NCBI GenBank assembly: GCA_002841315.1 | Contig: PHEW01000006.1 | Span: 117,430 to 181,429 of the forward strand | Direction: 5' to 3' | Origin: Actinobacteria bacterium HGW-Actinobacteria-4 | Lineage (GTDB): Bacteria; Actinomycetota; Actinomycetes; Actinomycetales; Demequinaceae | Length of the DNA: 64,000 nucleotides | Shown here: piece after piece, positions 1 through 7,641 of the stretch | Layout: the number at the start of each line of letters is the position of its first letter | Position numbering within the stretch: the stretch's first letter is position 1 | Translations under genes and position numbers: made by a program | Notes under the pieces: generated by a model | What the model was told of the DNA's origin: nothing | Databases searched by the model: none | Seen by the model: only the letters and a program-made list of their open reading frames with translations

Positions 1-344
1 AGGCAGGCATCTCGCGCTTTGGTGACGCCATGGTGCCACTTGACGAGGCGCTCGCCCAGTGCGTGGTGGATGTGTCGGGCCGGCCGTACTGCGTACAGGT
101 GGGTGAGCCTGTGGGGCAGGCGACGCACTTGATTGGCGGCAACTTTGCGGGTTCGTTGACCGGCCACGTACTTGAGTCGATCGCCCACCACGCGGGCATC
201 TGCATTCACATGCGGGTGCTTGCGGGCCGCGATCCCCACCACATCGTGGAAGCTCAGTTCAAGGCGCTCGCGCGCGCGCTGCGTTCCGCTGTCGCGGCCG
301 ATGCTCGGGTCACGGGTATCCCGTCCACCAAGGGTGCGTTGTGA
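1..344 (+). CDS. hisB: Imidazoleglycerol-phosphate dehydratase, C-terminal part (cut by window start)
   Basis: HisB dehydrates imidazole-glycerol phosphate to imidazole-acetol phosphate, a cytoplasmic step of histidine synthesis. The reading frame is open from base 3 and carries the family stretch RFGDA followed by PLDEAL, then a Gly-rich stretch and the metal-binding segment with the paired histidines SIAHHAGI. The N-terminal half lies outside the window. The internal ATG at 30 is not the true start, because the frame and the HisB similarity continue upstream of it. The stop overlaps the GTG of the next gene by 4 nt (GTGA), so the two are translationally coupled in the his operon. Confidence 0.95.
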   Translation, partial: AGISRFGDAMVPLDEALAQCVVDVSGRPYCVQVGEPVGQATHLIGGNFAGSLTGHVLESIAHHAGICIHMRVLAGRDPHHIVEAQFKALARALRSAVAADARVTGIPSTKGAL

Positions 345-811
345 GCGAGAAGCACCTGGAGCGTGACACGGTTGCGCTCCTGACACCCGTTCCCAACGGG
401 AAGGTGCTGGCGGCGCTGTGCGCACTGAACAAGATTCGTGGGCAGGTCATCGAGACATCTGCGGGCGCGTTCGCCGTGATAGAGGACACGTCGGATGGCT
501 CGACCGACGCCGCAGCGCAGGCAGTGTCAGCGTTCGTGAAGGACCGCCCCATTGTCGCGATGGAGCGCAGGAGCGGGCAGATCACGATCCACCAGTGGCT
601 GGCAGGCACGAAGGGCGCGAAACTAGCGCCCGGGCTGGCCCTAGATCAGGCGCCGGGGGCCATCATGACGCTCATGATGGGCACGCAGACCATCGAGGAA
701 CTGGCCGCCACCCACGAGGACAAGGTTTACTCGGCAAATATGGGTCGGTTCGCCGCGTTCCGCGAATTACGCAAGCTCGCGAAGGCCGCTAGGCGTCTGG
801 ACCGTGGCTAG
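341..811 (+). CDS. Conserved hypothetical protein in the his operon
   Basis: I do not recognise this 156-residue soluble protein. It starts with GTG inside the hisB stop (4-nt overlap), so it belongs to the his transcript. There is no signal peptide or membrane helix. The N-terminal half looks like a mixed alpha/beta fold; residues 105-125 are rich in Met and Thr, and the C-terminus is basic and helical (two [12 protein letters not shown] turns). It ends 9 bp before a convergent gene. The position between hisB and hisH hints at a link to histidine or nucleotide metabolism, but only by context. Confidence 0.75.
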   Translation: MSEKHLERDTVALLTPVPNGKVLAALCALNKIRGQVIETSAGAFAVIEDTSDGSTDAAAQAVSAFVKDRPIVAMERRSGQITIHQWLAGTKGAKLAPGLALDQAPGAIMTLMMGTQTIEELAATHEDKVYSANMGRFAAFRELRKLAKAARRLDRG

Positions 812-835
812 ATCACGCCGCTAGCGCTTGTGATC
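811..835. terminator. Possible bidirectional terminator hairpin between convergent genes
   Basis: GATCAC at 811-816 pairs with GTGATC at 830-835, and the enclosed bases contain the palindrome CGCTAGCG at 819-826. The hairpin spans the stop codons of both convergent genes (341-811 and 821-1300). There is no T tract, so intrinsic termination is uncertain. Confidence 0.35.
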
Positions 836-1300
836 CGAGTCTGACTCTGTGCTCTGAGCGAGTTGGCACTGTTCGAACGCAGCCTTGGCATCGTCTTCGA
901 TGCGCTGAGCCTGAACGAGGTCTTGCTGGCGGCGGCTCACCTGGTCTTCCTCGCGAGCCAGGTCGGCTTGCGCTGAGGCAAGCATCTCTGCATCGGCACC
1001 CTGTTCGGTGAGAACCTGGAGCTTGTTGGCGGCATCGTCCCTCTTCACGGTGGCTCGTGCCAGCAGGTCCTCTCTCACCAGGCGCTTGCGCTCGGAAGTG
1101 AGGTAGACACTCTCTTCGCGTTTGCACGACTTCTTGTCGCCGCGCCGGCTGAGCACCAGGTACGTAAGCGCGCCCGCGGCCACAACCCAGTAGAAGGCCG
1201 TCGCCCACCACGTGGCGCCCTCTCCGTCGGGTACGTCCGCCGCGCCGGAAACCAGCATGGCTAGCGTGACGATGGACAGCGGAAGTGCTAGGCGATTCAC
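821..1300 (-). CDS. Small membrane protein with cytosolic coiled coil, unknown function
   Basis: A 159-residue protein with two predicted membrane helices (about residues 5-20 and 31-50) followed by a basic Cys-containing stretch (KKSCKREE) and a long Ala/Glu/Gln/Arg-rich helix, residues 60-145, that looks like a coiled coil. It starts with GTG at 1300, six bases behind a good ribosome site (GAGGAG), which supports this start. It is convergent with the his genes and divergent from hisH. No family recognised. The topology (short double-helix anchor plus long coiled coil) suggests a scaffold or anchor, which is inference only. Confidence 0.65.
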   Translation of the reverse strand: MNRLALPLSIVTLAMLVSGAADVPDGEGATWWATAFYWVVAAGALTYLVLSRRGDKKSCKREESVYLTSERKRLVREDLLARATVKRDDAANKLQVLTEQGADAEMLASAQADLAREEDQVSRRQQDLVQAQRIEDDAKAAFEQCQLAQSTESDSDHKR

Positions 1301-1403
1301 GGTGGTCTCCTCGGTTGGGTGGCCCGTTGAGGCTTGGTCTCAGCAGGCTATCTCACCATCCGGGTGGTCGCGTTCGCGCGCGAGTCCTGCACGAGCGCGC
1401 CCG

Positions 1404-1409
1404 TAGGAT
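1404..1409 (+). promoter_or_regulatory. -10 box of hisH, probable leaderless start
   Basis: TAGGAT ends 6 nt before the hisH ATG at 1416 and there is no Shine-Dalgarno sequence, so transcription should begin at or next to the start codon. Confidence 0.55.
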
Positions 1410-1415
1410 TGGGGC

Positions 1416-2072
1416 ATGGCAAATCCCCTCGTGTGCGTCCTCGACTACGGCTTTGGCAACGTGAGGAGCGCCGTGCGCGCCGTTGAACACGTGGGTGCCC
1501 GCGCGGTGCTCACCAGTGATCGCGCCGTTGCTGAACACGCCGACGGCCTCATCGTGCCTGGCGTTGGGGCCTTCGCCGCGGTGATGGAGGGGCTCCGATC
1601 CGTCCGCGGGGACCAGATCGTGGGCCGCCGCCTTGCGGGGGGCAGGCCGGTGCTCGGAATCTGTGTGGGCATGCAGGTGATGTTCGAGCAAGGTGTGGAG
1701 CACGGCACGGCGACCGCGGGCCTGGGCGAGTGGCCGGGGATCGTCGAGAGATTGCAGTCCCCCGTGGTTCCGAACATGGGCTGGGCCTCCGTCCAGCCGC
1801 CGCCGGGGTCCGTGTTGTTCGACGGTATTGAGGGCGAGCGGTTCTACTTTGTCCACAGTTACGGCGCGCGCCAATTTCCGCTGGGCACCACCGAAGACAC
1901 GGGTCGGTTCGCGGCGCCGTTGGTGACGTGGTCGGAAGCAGGTGGAGGGGAACGCGCGGATCGGTTCGTAGCGGCAGTGGAGAACGGGCCGCTCATGGCG
2001 ACTCAGTTCCACCCCGAGAAGTCAGGTGAGGTTGGGTTGCAGCTGCTGAGGAACTGGGTGGCCACCCTATGA
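1416..2072 (+). CDS. hisH: Imidazole glycerol phosphate synthase glutaminase subunit
   Basis: HisH hydrolyses glutamine and channels ammonia to HisF, which makes IGP and AICAR. The 218-residue length is normal for the family. The class I glutaminase triad is visible: Cys83 in GICVGMQ, and His199 and Glu201 in FHPEKS; the oxyanion-strand motif PGVGAF is at residues 48-53. The start is fixed by the -10 box just upstream. It overlaps the following lipoprotein gene by 4 nt (ATGA). hisF is not in the window. Confidence 0.95.
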   Translation: MANPLVCVLDYGFGNVRSAVRAVEHVGARAVLTSDRAVAEHADGLIVPGVGAFAAVMEGLRSVRGDQIVGRRLAGGRPVLGICVGMQVMFEQGVEHGTATAGLGEWPGIVERLQSPVVPNMGWASVQPPPGSVLFDGIEGERFYFVHSYGARQFPLGTTEDTGRFAAPLVTWSEAGGGERADRFVAAVENGPLMATQFHPEKSGEVGLQLLRNWVATL

Positions 2073-2572
2073 TGCAGGTGCGCCAGGGCGTTGTTGCGGT
2101 GTGGCTGGCTGTCGCGTTGGGCGCTTGTAGCGTTGCTGCGGGCGAGCCCGAGCTGGTGCAGCTCGCAGATGGCAAGTGGGGCGACGGTCAGGTTCAGCAC
2201 TCCACGGAGATCATGACCGAGCGGTTGCCCGCCCTGATCGACATGGAGAGTGTGACCTACTACATCGGCGGCCAGGGCAAGGTCGAGTGGGTGACGGACC
2301 GCATCACAGTTCCGGGTCCCACGGACTATTGGCTCGATGCCGTCGTGACTCTCCCCAACGGCGCGGTCGCGTCGCTACTCGACACCGTGCATGATGCACA
2401 CGTTGCCTCCGACGCGCCAGACGTCGTGCCCCACCTGTCTGCGAGCCTTCCTGCTGGGGACTTATGGTGGTCGCCTACGCTGAACGAGCACATCACCACA
2501 GCCACGTGGCACGGACACGTCTACCTCTCGCCTGCGACGGATCAAGCAGTACTCGTGCTGTACACCACGTGA
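2069..2572 (+). CDS. Putative secreted lipoprotein, unknown function
   Basis: A 167-residue protein whose first 20 residues form a lipoprotein signal peptide with lipobox LGAC (Cys20), so the mature protein should be tethered to the outer face of the membrane. The rest is beta-rich with several Trp and Tyr residues, and I recognise no family. The start overlaps the hisH stop (ATGATGA), and priA follows after 37 bp, so it is cotranscribed with a biosynthetic gene although it is exported. That placement is odd and may be accidental clustering. Confidence 0.8.
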   Translation: MMQVRQGVVAVWLAVALGACSVAAGEPELVQLADGKWGDGQVQHSTEIMTERLPALIDMESVTYYIGGQGKVEWVTDRITVPGPTDYWLDAVVTLPNGAVASLLDTVHDAHVASDAPDVVPHLSASLPAGDLWWSPTLNEHITTATWHGHVYLSPATDQAVLVLYTT

Positions 2573-2596
2573 GCGATTCGACCACGCTCCCACCGA

Positions 2597-2602
2597 TAGA
2601 CT
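2597..2602 (+). promoter_or_regulatory. -10 box of priA, probable leaderless start
   Basis: TAGACT ends 7 nt before the priA ATG at 2610 with no ribosome site between. It suggests that priA has its own promoter in addition to read-through from hisH. Confidence 0.5.
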
Positions 2603-2609
2603 TTCGCTC

Positions 2610-3350
2610 ATGACCGACACACCTCCACGCCTTGAACTTCTGCCCGCCGTCGACATCGCCGACGGCCAAGCAGTGAGGCTAGTGCAAGGCGAAGCAGGGT
2701 CCGAGACCAGCTACGGAGACCCACTGCGAGCCGCCCAGGACTGGGTGGACGGTGGCGCCGAATGGATCCACTTGGTGGACCTTGACGCGGCGTTCGGGCG
2801 CGGCACCAACGCGGAGTTGCTCAACGCCGTGGTGAACGCTGTTGACATCAAGATTGAGATGTCCGGCGGCATTCGCGACGACGAGTCGCTCGAGCGGGCA
2901 CTCGCGACTGGCTGTGACCGCGTCAACCTTGGCACCGCTGCGCTGGAGAACCCTGACTGGACCGCGCGCGTGATCGGAGAGTATGGAGACCGCATCGCTG
3001 TTGGACTCGACGTCCGGGGGACCACACTGTCGGCACGGGGTTGGACGCAGGACGGTGGCGACCTATGGGAGGTGCTCGCGCGCCTCGATGCCGCCGGTTG
3101 TGCTCGCTACGTGGTGACCGATGTTAAGAAGGACGGCATGCTCTCTGGACCCAATCTCGAACTCCTGCGTGACGTGTGCGCTGCCACCAAGGCTCCGGTG
3201 GTTGCCTCGGGCGGTGTCAGTTCGCTTGCAGATATTGCGGCACTGCGCAACCTGACACGTTCAGGTGTGGAGGGCGCCATTGTTGGCAAGGCGTTGTACG
3301 CCGGGGCGTTCACACTGCCCGAAGCGCTCGATGTTGCTGGCCGCCCATAG
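2610..3350 (+). CDS. priA: Bifunctional HisA/TrpF isomerase (PriA)
   Basis: PriA is the actinobacterial (beta/alpha)8 isomerase that converts both ProFAR (histidine pathway) and PRA (tryptophan pathway). The 246-residue barrel carries the catalytic pair Asp15 (PAVDIADG) and Asp171 (VVTDVKKDG), phosphate-binding GGIRDD at residues 86-91, and the ARGWTQDGG loop with Arg143 and Trp145, the residues known in the Mycobacterium tuberculosis enzyme to adapt the site to both substrates. That loop and the taxon favour PriA over plain HisA. A test is whether the genome lacks trpF. It lies at the end of the his operon. Confidence 0.92.
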   Translation: MTDTPPRLELLPAVDIADGQAVRLVQGEAGSETSYGDPLRAAQDWVDGGAEWIHLVDLDAAFGRGTNAELLNAVVNAVDIKIEMSGGIRDDESLERALATGCDRVNLGTAALENPDWTARVIGEYGDRIAVGLDVRGTTLSARGWTQDGGDLWEVLARLDAAGCARYVVTDVKKDGMLSGPNLELLRDVCAATKAPVVASGGVSSLADIAALRNLTRSGVEGAIVGKALYAGAFTLPEALDVAGRP

Positions 3351-3393
3351 TCGCAGTGCAGTGAGCCTGCCCGCGAGCCTTCCGCGCTGGTCG

Positions 3394-3399
3394 TAGAGT
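3394..3399 (+). promoter_or_regulatory. -10 box of the SseB-family gene, probable leaderless start
   Basis: TAGAGT is followed by 6 nt and then the ATG at 3406, the same spacing as at hisH. Confidence 0.5.
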
Positions 3400-3405
3400 C
3401 AGAGA

Positions 3406-4131
3406 ATGACCGACGGCGAGCAGTTCAAGGAGATACCCGAGTCGATCTTTGCCGACGACGACGGTTCGGCCGATGCCCGGCTCGCCCAAGCGCTGATCAA
3501 GTACTCGCGCGGCAAGACGGAATTACTTGAAGTAGTCGAGGCACTTGCCTACGCTCGGGTGCTGATCCCGGTGATGGCTTCTGGTGATGCGCGCCATGTG
3601 GGCAAACATGGCATCGAGCAAGACGAGGTGGCGTCAACGGGCGTGGTTGCCGTTCAGATGCCCGATGGCCGGACTGCGCTTCCGGTCTTCACCGATGTGG
3701 ACGCGATGAAGGCCTGGAACGTGACAGCCCGACCCATCCCGGCTGAGGGGCCCCGTGCGGCGCTCGCCGCGGTGGCCGAGGAGTGGAGCACGCTCGTGCT
3801 CAACCCGGGGATGGAGACCGTGACTATTCCGCGGCCCGCGGTGTGGGCACTTGGTCAGGGTGAGCAGTGGCGACCCGCGGTTACGCGGGACGGCGTTGTC
3901 GAGGATGTCGTGCTGGCGATCCGGGAGGCGGTGACGCTCGACGATCAGGTGAGGGGAGTGGGCGCGGTGCGCGGCAGGAGCGCTGAGGTGGCGGTGGTGT
4001 TGCGGCTGGTACCCGATCTCACTCGGGAACAGGTGAATGCTGTGGTGGAGCGGGTGCAGCGTGCGCTCGCTCGCAGTGAGGTGGTCACCCAGCGGGTCGA
4101 TAGCCTCGAACTGCGGCTTGCTCAGGCGTGA
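3406..4131 (+). CDS. SseB family protein
   Basis: A 241-residue cytosolic protein resembling the actinobacterial SseB-family proteins that sit next to his genes. The SseB-like part is residues 25-160: an N-terminal helix (ARLAQALIKY), the strand RVLIPV, the segment ALPVFTDVDAMKAW, then LVLNPG. The C-terminal 80 residues form a second alpha/beta lobe. The biochemical role of this family is not established. It is monocistronic, with its own -10 box upstream and a convergent gene 9 bp downstream. Confidence 0.8.
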   Translation: MTDGEQFKEIPESIFADDDGSADARLAQALIKYSRGKTELLEVVEALAYARVLIPVMASGDARHVGKHGIEQDEVASTGVVAVQMPDGRTALPVFTDVDAMKAWNVTARPIPAEGPRAALAAVAEEWSTLVLNPGMETVTIPRPAVWALGQGEQWRPAVTRDGVVEDVVLAIREAVTLDDQVRGVGAVRGRSAEVAVVLRLVPDLTREQVNAVVERVQRALARSEVVTQRVDSLELRLAQA

Positions 4132-4140
4132 CGCGCGCGC

Positions 4141-4866
4141 TCAGTTGCAGACAAATGGGTTCGGCTTGTGAGTTGAGGTGTCTTCGAGGAACACCGTGAG
4201 CGATGAGAGTTTGACCGCGTAACTGTTCTCCCCTTCGTCACCCGCGTACAGCACGCCGACGATCTCTCCCAACTGATTGGCGACCGGCGAGCCTGAGCTA
4301 CCTGGGCGCGAGGCAGCTGCGATCGCGTAGACGAAGTCAGGTGAGTTGTCGAGGGTGTCCGGGACCGAGGCGTAGTAGCGACCGGTGTTGGTCTCGAGAC
4401 GGTCCCCGTTGGGGTAGCCCACAATGGAGAGCTGATCGCCGATCTCGGGGCCGTCGGCGCTGATGACGGCGAACTCGGTGAACTCCGCATCCACCGTCAT
4501 CATCGCGAGGTCCACGACCGTCGACAACACCGACGAGGTGACGGTGTAGTCGCGGCCGTCGTAACTGGTCACCTCAAGATTCTGGGCGCCTTCGATCACG
4601 TGCCGGTTGGTGATGAGGGTGTTCTCGTTGAGAACCCATGCTGATCCGTTGATGAACTGCGTGCACGTGTTACCGCGCACGCGCATGGAGATGCGTTGCA
4701 CGTTGGTGAAGCCGTCGGTGGAGGTCACAAGGCCGTCGGGTCGAGCCGAGACTTCGACCACCGGCACAAACGTGGGGGGTAGAGGCGGCGGGCCTTCGGG
4801 GAGCACACCGCAACCAGCGAGGCTTGCCACCGTGATCGCGGCGACCGCTAGCGAAAGACTACGCAT
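4141..4866 (-). CDS. Lipoprotein trypsin-like serine protease, copy 1 of a duplicated module
   Basis: A 241-residue exported protease. A signal peptide ends in lipobox LAGC (Cys19), so it should be membrane-tethered outside. The chymotrypsin-type triad is visible: His89 in TNRHV, Asp119 in TVVDLAM, and Ser191 in RPGSSGSP. A Cys at 68 and another at 240, next to the C-terminus, are matched in the paralogue at 5621-6355 and could form a disulfide. There is no PDZ domain, unlike HtrA. The start overlaps the stop of the upstream coiled-coil gene by one base (TGATG), so the pair is translationally coupled. The substrate is unknown. Confidence 0.88.
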   Translation of the reverse strand: MRSLSLAVAAITVASLAGCGVLPEGPPPLPPTFVPVVEVSARPDGLVTSTDGFTNVQRISMRVRGNTCTQFINGSAWVLNENTLITNRHVIEGAQNLEVTSYDGRDYTVTSSVLSTVVDLAMMTVDAEFTEFAVISADGPEIGDQLSIVGYPNGDRLETNTGRYYASVPDTLDNSPDFVYAIAAASRPGSSGSPVANQLGEIVGVLYAGDEGENSYAVKLSSLTVFLEDTSTHKPNPFVCN

Positions 4867-5522
4867 CAGCGTGAGGCCCGTTCGGCTTGATAGGCCTCGA
4901 AGTTCGCGTTGACCTCATTGCACGCGGCGGTCGTGGTGCGCTCAACCTGCGCGGCGGAGCTTCCGGGGAAGTAGAGTCTCGAGTCGGTCAGAACATCGAT
5001 GATCGTCTGGCGCTGATCCGAGCAGAAGCGGTAGTTCTCCACGAGGCTCTCAAGAAGCTTGCGATCGTCGATGGCATTTGCCTCTTCGTTGGCGAGGTCT
5101 GAGATCCGAGCCGTGGCACTGTCGAGCTGGCTTCCAATGAGTGCCAGTTGCTCTGCTTGAAGTTCTGCCTCGGCACGCTCCGTTGCAAGAGTCTCGCCCA
5201 GTTCCAGCGCTTCGGCCCGCAACTGATCGTTTTGCTCGATCCACTGACCGTTGACCATCCACAGGTAGGCGCTCAGGGCCGCGAGGCCTACCAGGCTCGC
5301 TCCCAGCAGAGTTCGCACGGCCACCTTCACCCAGCGTCGCTCATGCTGGCCGACGGGCTCACTGCCGGCGCTCAGGCTCAGTGCCGGCGTGGACGGGGGA
5401 GGCAAGGCCGGTAGCAATGGCGGATCTGCCACGAACGGCTGCTCGCCGCTGGGAGGTGGCGCGGAGGTGACTGGCACCGGCGCAGCGTTAGAAGTCTCTG
5501 GGATAGAAGTGGTGTCGCTCAC
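4866..5522 (-). CDS. Membrane-anchored coiled-coil protein, copy 1 of a duplicated module
   Basis: 218 residues: a Pro/Ser-rich disordered N-terminus (1-60), one membrane helix (about 67-90), then an external Glu/Gln/Ala-rich coiled coil (about 95-160) and a small C-terminal domain with Cys167 and Cys201. Type II topology is inferred. The paralogue at 6352-7053 has the same plan with Cys184 and Cys217, nearly the same spacing. It starts at GTG 5522 behind a weak GGCGG site. The gene is coupled to the protease downstream, which suggests that it is its membrane partner, sensor or substrate. No family recognised. Confidence 0.8.
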   Translation of the reverse strand: MSDTTSIPETSNAAPVPVTSAPPPSGEQPFVADPPLLPALPPPSTPALSLSAGSEPVGQHERRWVKVAVRTLLGASLVGLAALSAYLWMVNGQWIEQNDQLRAEALELGETLATERAEAELQAEQLALIGSQLDSATARISDLANEEANAIDDRKLLESLVENYRFCSDQRQTIIDVLTDSRLYFPGSSAAQVERTTTAACNEVNANFEAYQAERASR

Positions 5523-5584
5523 AGTGTGCCGCCCTCAGTCTGCTCGTACCCGCTATCAGAAGAACTCTAGCCCATCGTTGCTGG

Positions 5585-5607
5585 CACGCGTCAGGACCTG
5601 ACGTGTG
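5585..5607. promoter_or_regulatory. Perfect inverted repeat between the two protease modules
   Basis: CGTCAG (5589-5594), GAC, CTGACG (5598-5603), extended by CAC and GTG at the outer ends with one mismatched pair. It lies 14 bp past the stop of the upstream protease gene. On the minus strand its CTGACG half is 19 bp ahead of a TAGAGT box (5564-5569). It could be an operator over the promoter of copy 1 or a terminator for copy 2; no T tract follows, which favours an operator. Confidence 0.45.
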
Positions 5608-5620
5608 AGGCTTGTCGCAC

Positions 5621-6355
5621 CTAGCTGGGGCAGGTGTTAGATTCCGGGACCAGCAGCGAAGGCTCGGCGAGCAGGGTTCTCAGGGTCGACACCGGCACAA
5701 TGAAGCTCTGGTTGGATTCGTTCTTCGCGTAGATCACTCCGACAACTTCTCCGGACTCATTGAGCACCGGCGAGCCGGAGCTTCCTGGCTCGACCTGCGC
5801 TGAGGTTGCGTAGACCGTCCCTATGGCGCCGCCAAGGGGGTCTGTGGTGGGCCCCAACACGACGCCGGACACCGTGGTGAGACGCCCGCCGCTGGGATAG
5901 CCGACCACCGTGATGACATCGCCCTCTTGAGGATCCTCTTGCGCGCGAATGGGAAAGTTGCCCCCCAGCGAGTCTTCAACTGTCACAATCGCGATATCGG
6001 CGATCGTGGTGGTGGAGATTGCCGTTGCCTCGGTTAGCCGGCCGTCGTACGTGGACACCTCGAGCGAGCGTGAATTCTCGATAACGTGGCGGTTAGTCAC
6101 CAAAGTGAAGGCGTCGATGGCGAACCCGGTGCCCGTTGCCAAGAAGTCGCACCCCACATTGCGGACCCGTACCGTCATGCGCTGTGCCGCATTGAATCCG
6201 TCTGGAGACAGCGCTCCGGGGCCATCACCTGGTGACAGCGTGGGCTGGATGCGGAACTCGGGCAACTCGCCGGGCCCCTCCGGTAGCACAGCACAGCCAG
6301 CGAAGACGGCCGCGCCTGCGACAGCAAACACTAGTGTCCGGAAGCGGCGGTTCAT
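5621..6355 (-). CDS. Lipoprotein trypsin-like serine protease, copy 2 of a duplicated module
   Basis: A 244-residue paralogue of the protease at 4141-4866. The start at ATG 6355 is preferred over a longer frame from 6406, because it gives a clean signal peptide with lipobox FAGC (Cys21) and the usual ATGA overlap with the upstream gene. Triad: His90 in TNRHV, Asp120 in IADIAIV, Ser193 in EPGSSGSP. Shared features beyond the triad include the segment CxVLPEGP after the lipid Cys, DGFNxxQRM near residue 52, a GYPSGGRL loop, and Cys at 69 and 242 near the C-terminus. No PDZ domain. Confidence 0.88.
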   Translation of the reverse strand: MNRRFRTLVFAVAGAAVFAGCAVLPEGPGELPEFRIQPTLSPGDGPGALSPDGFNAAQRMTVRVRNVGCDFLATGTGFAIDAFTLVTNRHVIENSRSLEVSTYDGRLTEATAISTTTIADIAIVTVEDSLGGNFPIRAQEDPQEGDVITVVGYPSGGRLTTVSGVVLGPTTDPLGGAIGTVYATSAQVEPGSSGSPVLNESGEVVGVIYAKNESNQSFIVPVSTLRTLLAEPSLLVPESNTCPS

Positions 6356-7053
6356 GGCCGCAGTTGCTGTTGGAACTGAATGTTTGCGTTGGTAGCCGCC
6401 GCGCACAACTGGTCCACACTTGCCGCGAAAGCCTCGAGCTCCTCCGGGGAATAGGCCTCGGGGGTCTTCATGTATGTCGCAAGCTGGGTCTTACTGTCGA
6501 TGCATCGGTTGAGTCCGTTTGTCACTGACGATGCTGTGGACAGCAGGTCGGAGAGCAACGAGATCCTCTGTTCTGCGGTGGCTGCGCTGTCTCCAGATTG
6601 ACTGACGGCGTTGGCAAGATCGAGCACTCGCGACTGCAATGTGGCGCGCTGGTCCTCGAGCAGTTCGATCTGTTGGGCTTGGGTGAGAACCGCGACTTGT
6701 TCTGCGGCGAGGTCCGCGGCGAGAGCGTGGTTCAACTCGGTAAGCTCGCTGGAGCGGATCGCCCACTGGTCGCTGACGTTCCAGAGGTGCACCACGACTC
6801 CTACCGCGATAGCGAGCAACACGGCCAAAGTTGCGCTCACCAATGCCCACGCATGGTCTCGCAGCCAGGGCACCAGGGGAGTGCGGCTTGCCGCCGTGGT
6901 GCGCACTTGAGACCGGGTGAGTCCAGGTGACGTTCCCGACGGCGCCTCAGCTTCGCTCAGGATGCTGGCGGAAGCGGGCGCGTCAACGTCGCCGCGCAGC
7001 AATGCATCAACGACTGTCTTCTCGTCCTGTTCGGGCGAGGTTTGACCTTGCAT
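6352..7053 (-). CDS. Membrane-anchored coiled-coil protein, copy 2 of a duplicated module
   Basis: 233 residues with the same architecture as the product of 4866-5522: a disordered acidic/Ser-rich N-terminus, one membrane helix at about 68-90 ending in HLWNVSDQW (copy 1 has YLWMVNGQW), an external coiled coil at about 100-180, and a C-terminal domain with Cys184 and Cys217. The helix-exit motif and the two cysteines are the clearest marks of common descent. It starts one base after the DUF1844 gene stop and overlaps the protease gene by 4 nt, so all three are probably one transcript. Confidence 0.8.
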   Translation of the reverse strand: MQGQTSPEQDEKTVVDALLRGDVDAPASASILSEAEAPSGTSPGLTRSQVRTTAASRTPLVPWLRDHAWALVSATLAVLLAIAVGVVVHLWNVSDQWAIRSSELTELNHALAADLAAEQVAVLTQAQQIELLEDQRATLQSRVLDLANAVSQSGDSAATAEQRISLLSDLLSTASSVTNGLNRCIDSKTQLATYMKTPEAYSPEELEAFAASVDQLCAAATNANIQFQQQLRP

Positions 7054-7054
7054 A

Positions 7055-7420
7055 TTAGCTAACTACTCCCGTGTACTTCTCGCCTGGACCCTCGCCGGGC
7101 GCGTCCGGAATGACCGAAGCCTCCCGAAATGCCAATTGTACGCTTCGCAACCCATCTCTCAACGCTCGGGCGTGGGTGTCTCCCAAATGCGGTGCCGCCG
7201 CGGTTACCAAACCGGCGAGCGCGGTGATAATGGTGCGTGCTTCATCGAGATCTTTGTGTTCGTCGCCATCCTCCGCCAGACCGCATCGAAGCGCTGCGCC
7301 GCTGAGCAAGTGCACACCAACGGTGGTGACCAACTCGACAGCTGTGACGTCCGCGAGGTCCCGTGCGGCAGCGTCGGCCCCCCGTCTGTCGGGGCGTGGG
7401 CTGGGTGTTTGGTCGCTCAT
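7055..7420 (-). CDS. DUF1844 family protein
   Basis: 121 residues, soluble and helical, with the DUF1844 core (VELVTTVGVHLLSGAALRCGL, then a LxxARxxIxxLxGL helix, residues 28-100). The role of this family is unknown. It commonly sits next to infC in actinobacteria, and here it is divergent from infC. A protease module follows directly downstream on the same strand, with 1 bp between genes. Confidence 0.8.
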   Translation of the reverse strand: MSDQTPSPRPDRRGADAAARDLADVTAVELVTTVGVHLLSGAALRCGLAEDGDEHKDLDEARTIITALAGLVTAAAPHLGDTHARALRDGLRSVQLAFREASVIPDAPGEGPGEKYTGVVS

Positions 7421-7426
7421 GGTGAT

Positions 7427-7432
7427 ATTGTC
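7427..7432 (-). promoter_or_regulatory. -10-like box of the DUF1844 gene
   Basis: GACAAT on the minus strand lies 6 nt before the ATG at 7420, the leaderless spacing seen elsewhere in the window. An AGGAG further upstream is 10 nt from the ATG, too far for a good ribosome site. Confidence 0.4.
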
Positions 7433-7641
7433 TCCTACAGACCGGTTGTGGGTTCACTCACAACGCGCAAGTGGAGTCCACCTCCCACCTTTGGGCCAAA
7501 GCAATGGGCCAGGGTTAGGTCCCTGCAGTAGTGGCGCGTTTGCGTGCCGCAGCAGCGGGAGACTCGGTGGCCTCTACTTGTGTTCGGGTAGGGGCTTTTT
7601 CCTTGCCCCGACGGTGTCAAGCACGAGCTGAAGGAGCCAAC
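7433..7641 (+). promoter_or_regulatory. Candidate promoter and leader region of the infC operon
   Basis: About 210 bp without a convincing gene, the longest gap in the window. TTGGGC (7491-7496) and TTAGGT (7515-7520), 18 bp apart, could be the promoter. The leader would then hold a GGGGC/GCCCC hairpin (7591-7595 with 7605-7609, loop of nine bases with five T), bracketed by CTTG (7577-7580) and CAAG (7618-7621). A second small hairpin, CAGGG/CCCTG, is at 7510-7525. infC operons are often controlled through their leader, so an RNA regulatory element is plausible but unproven. Confidence 0.35.
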
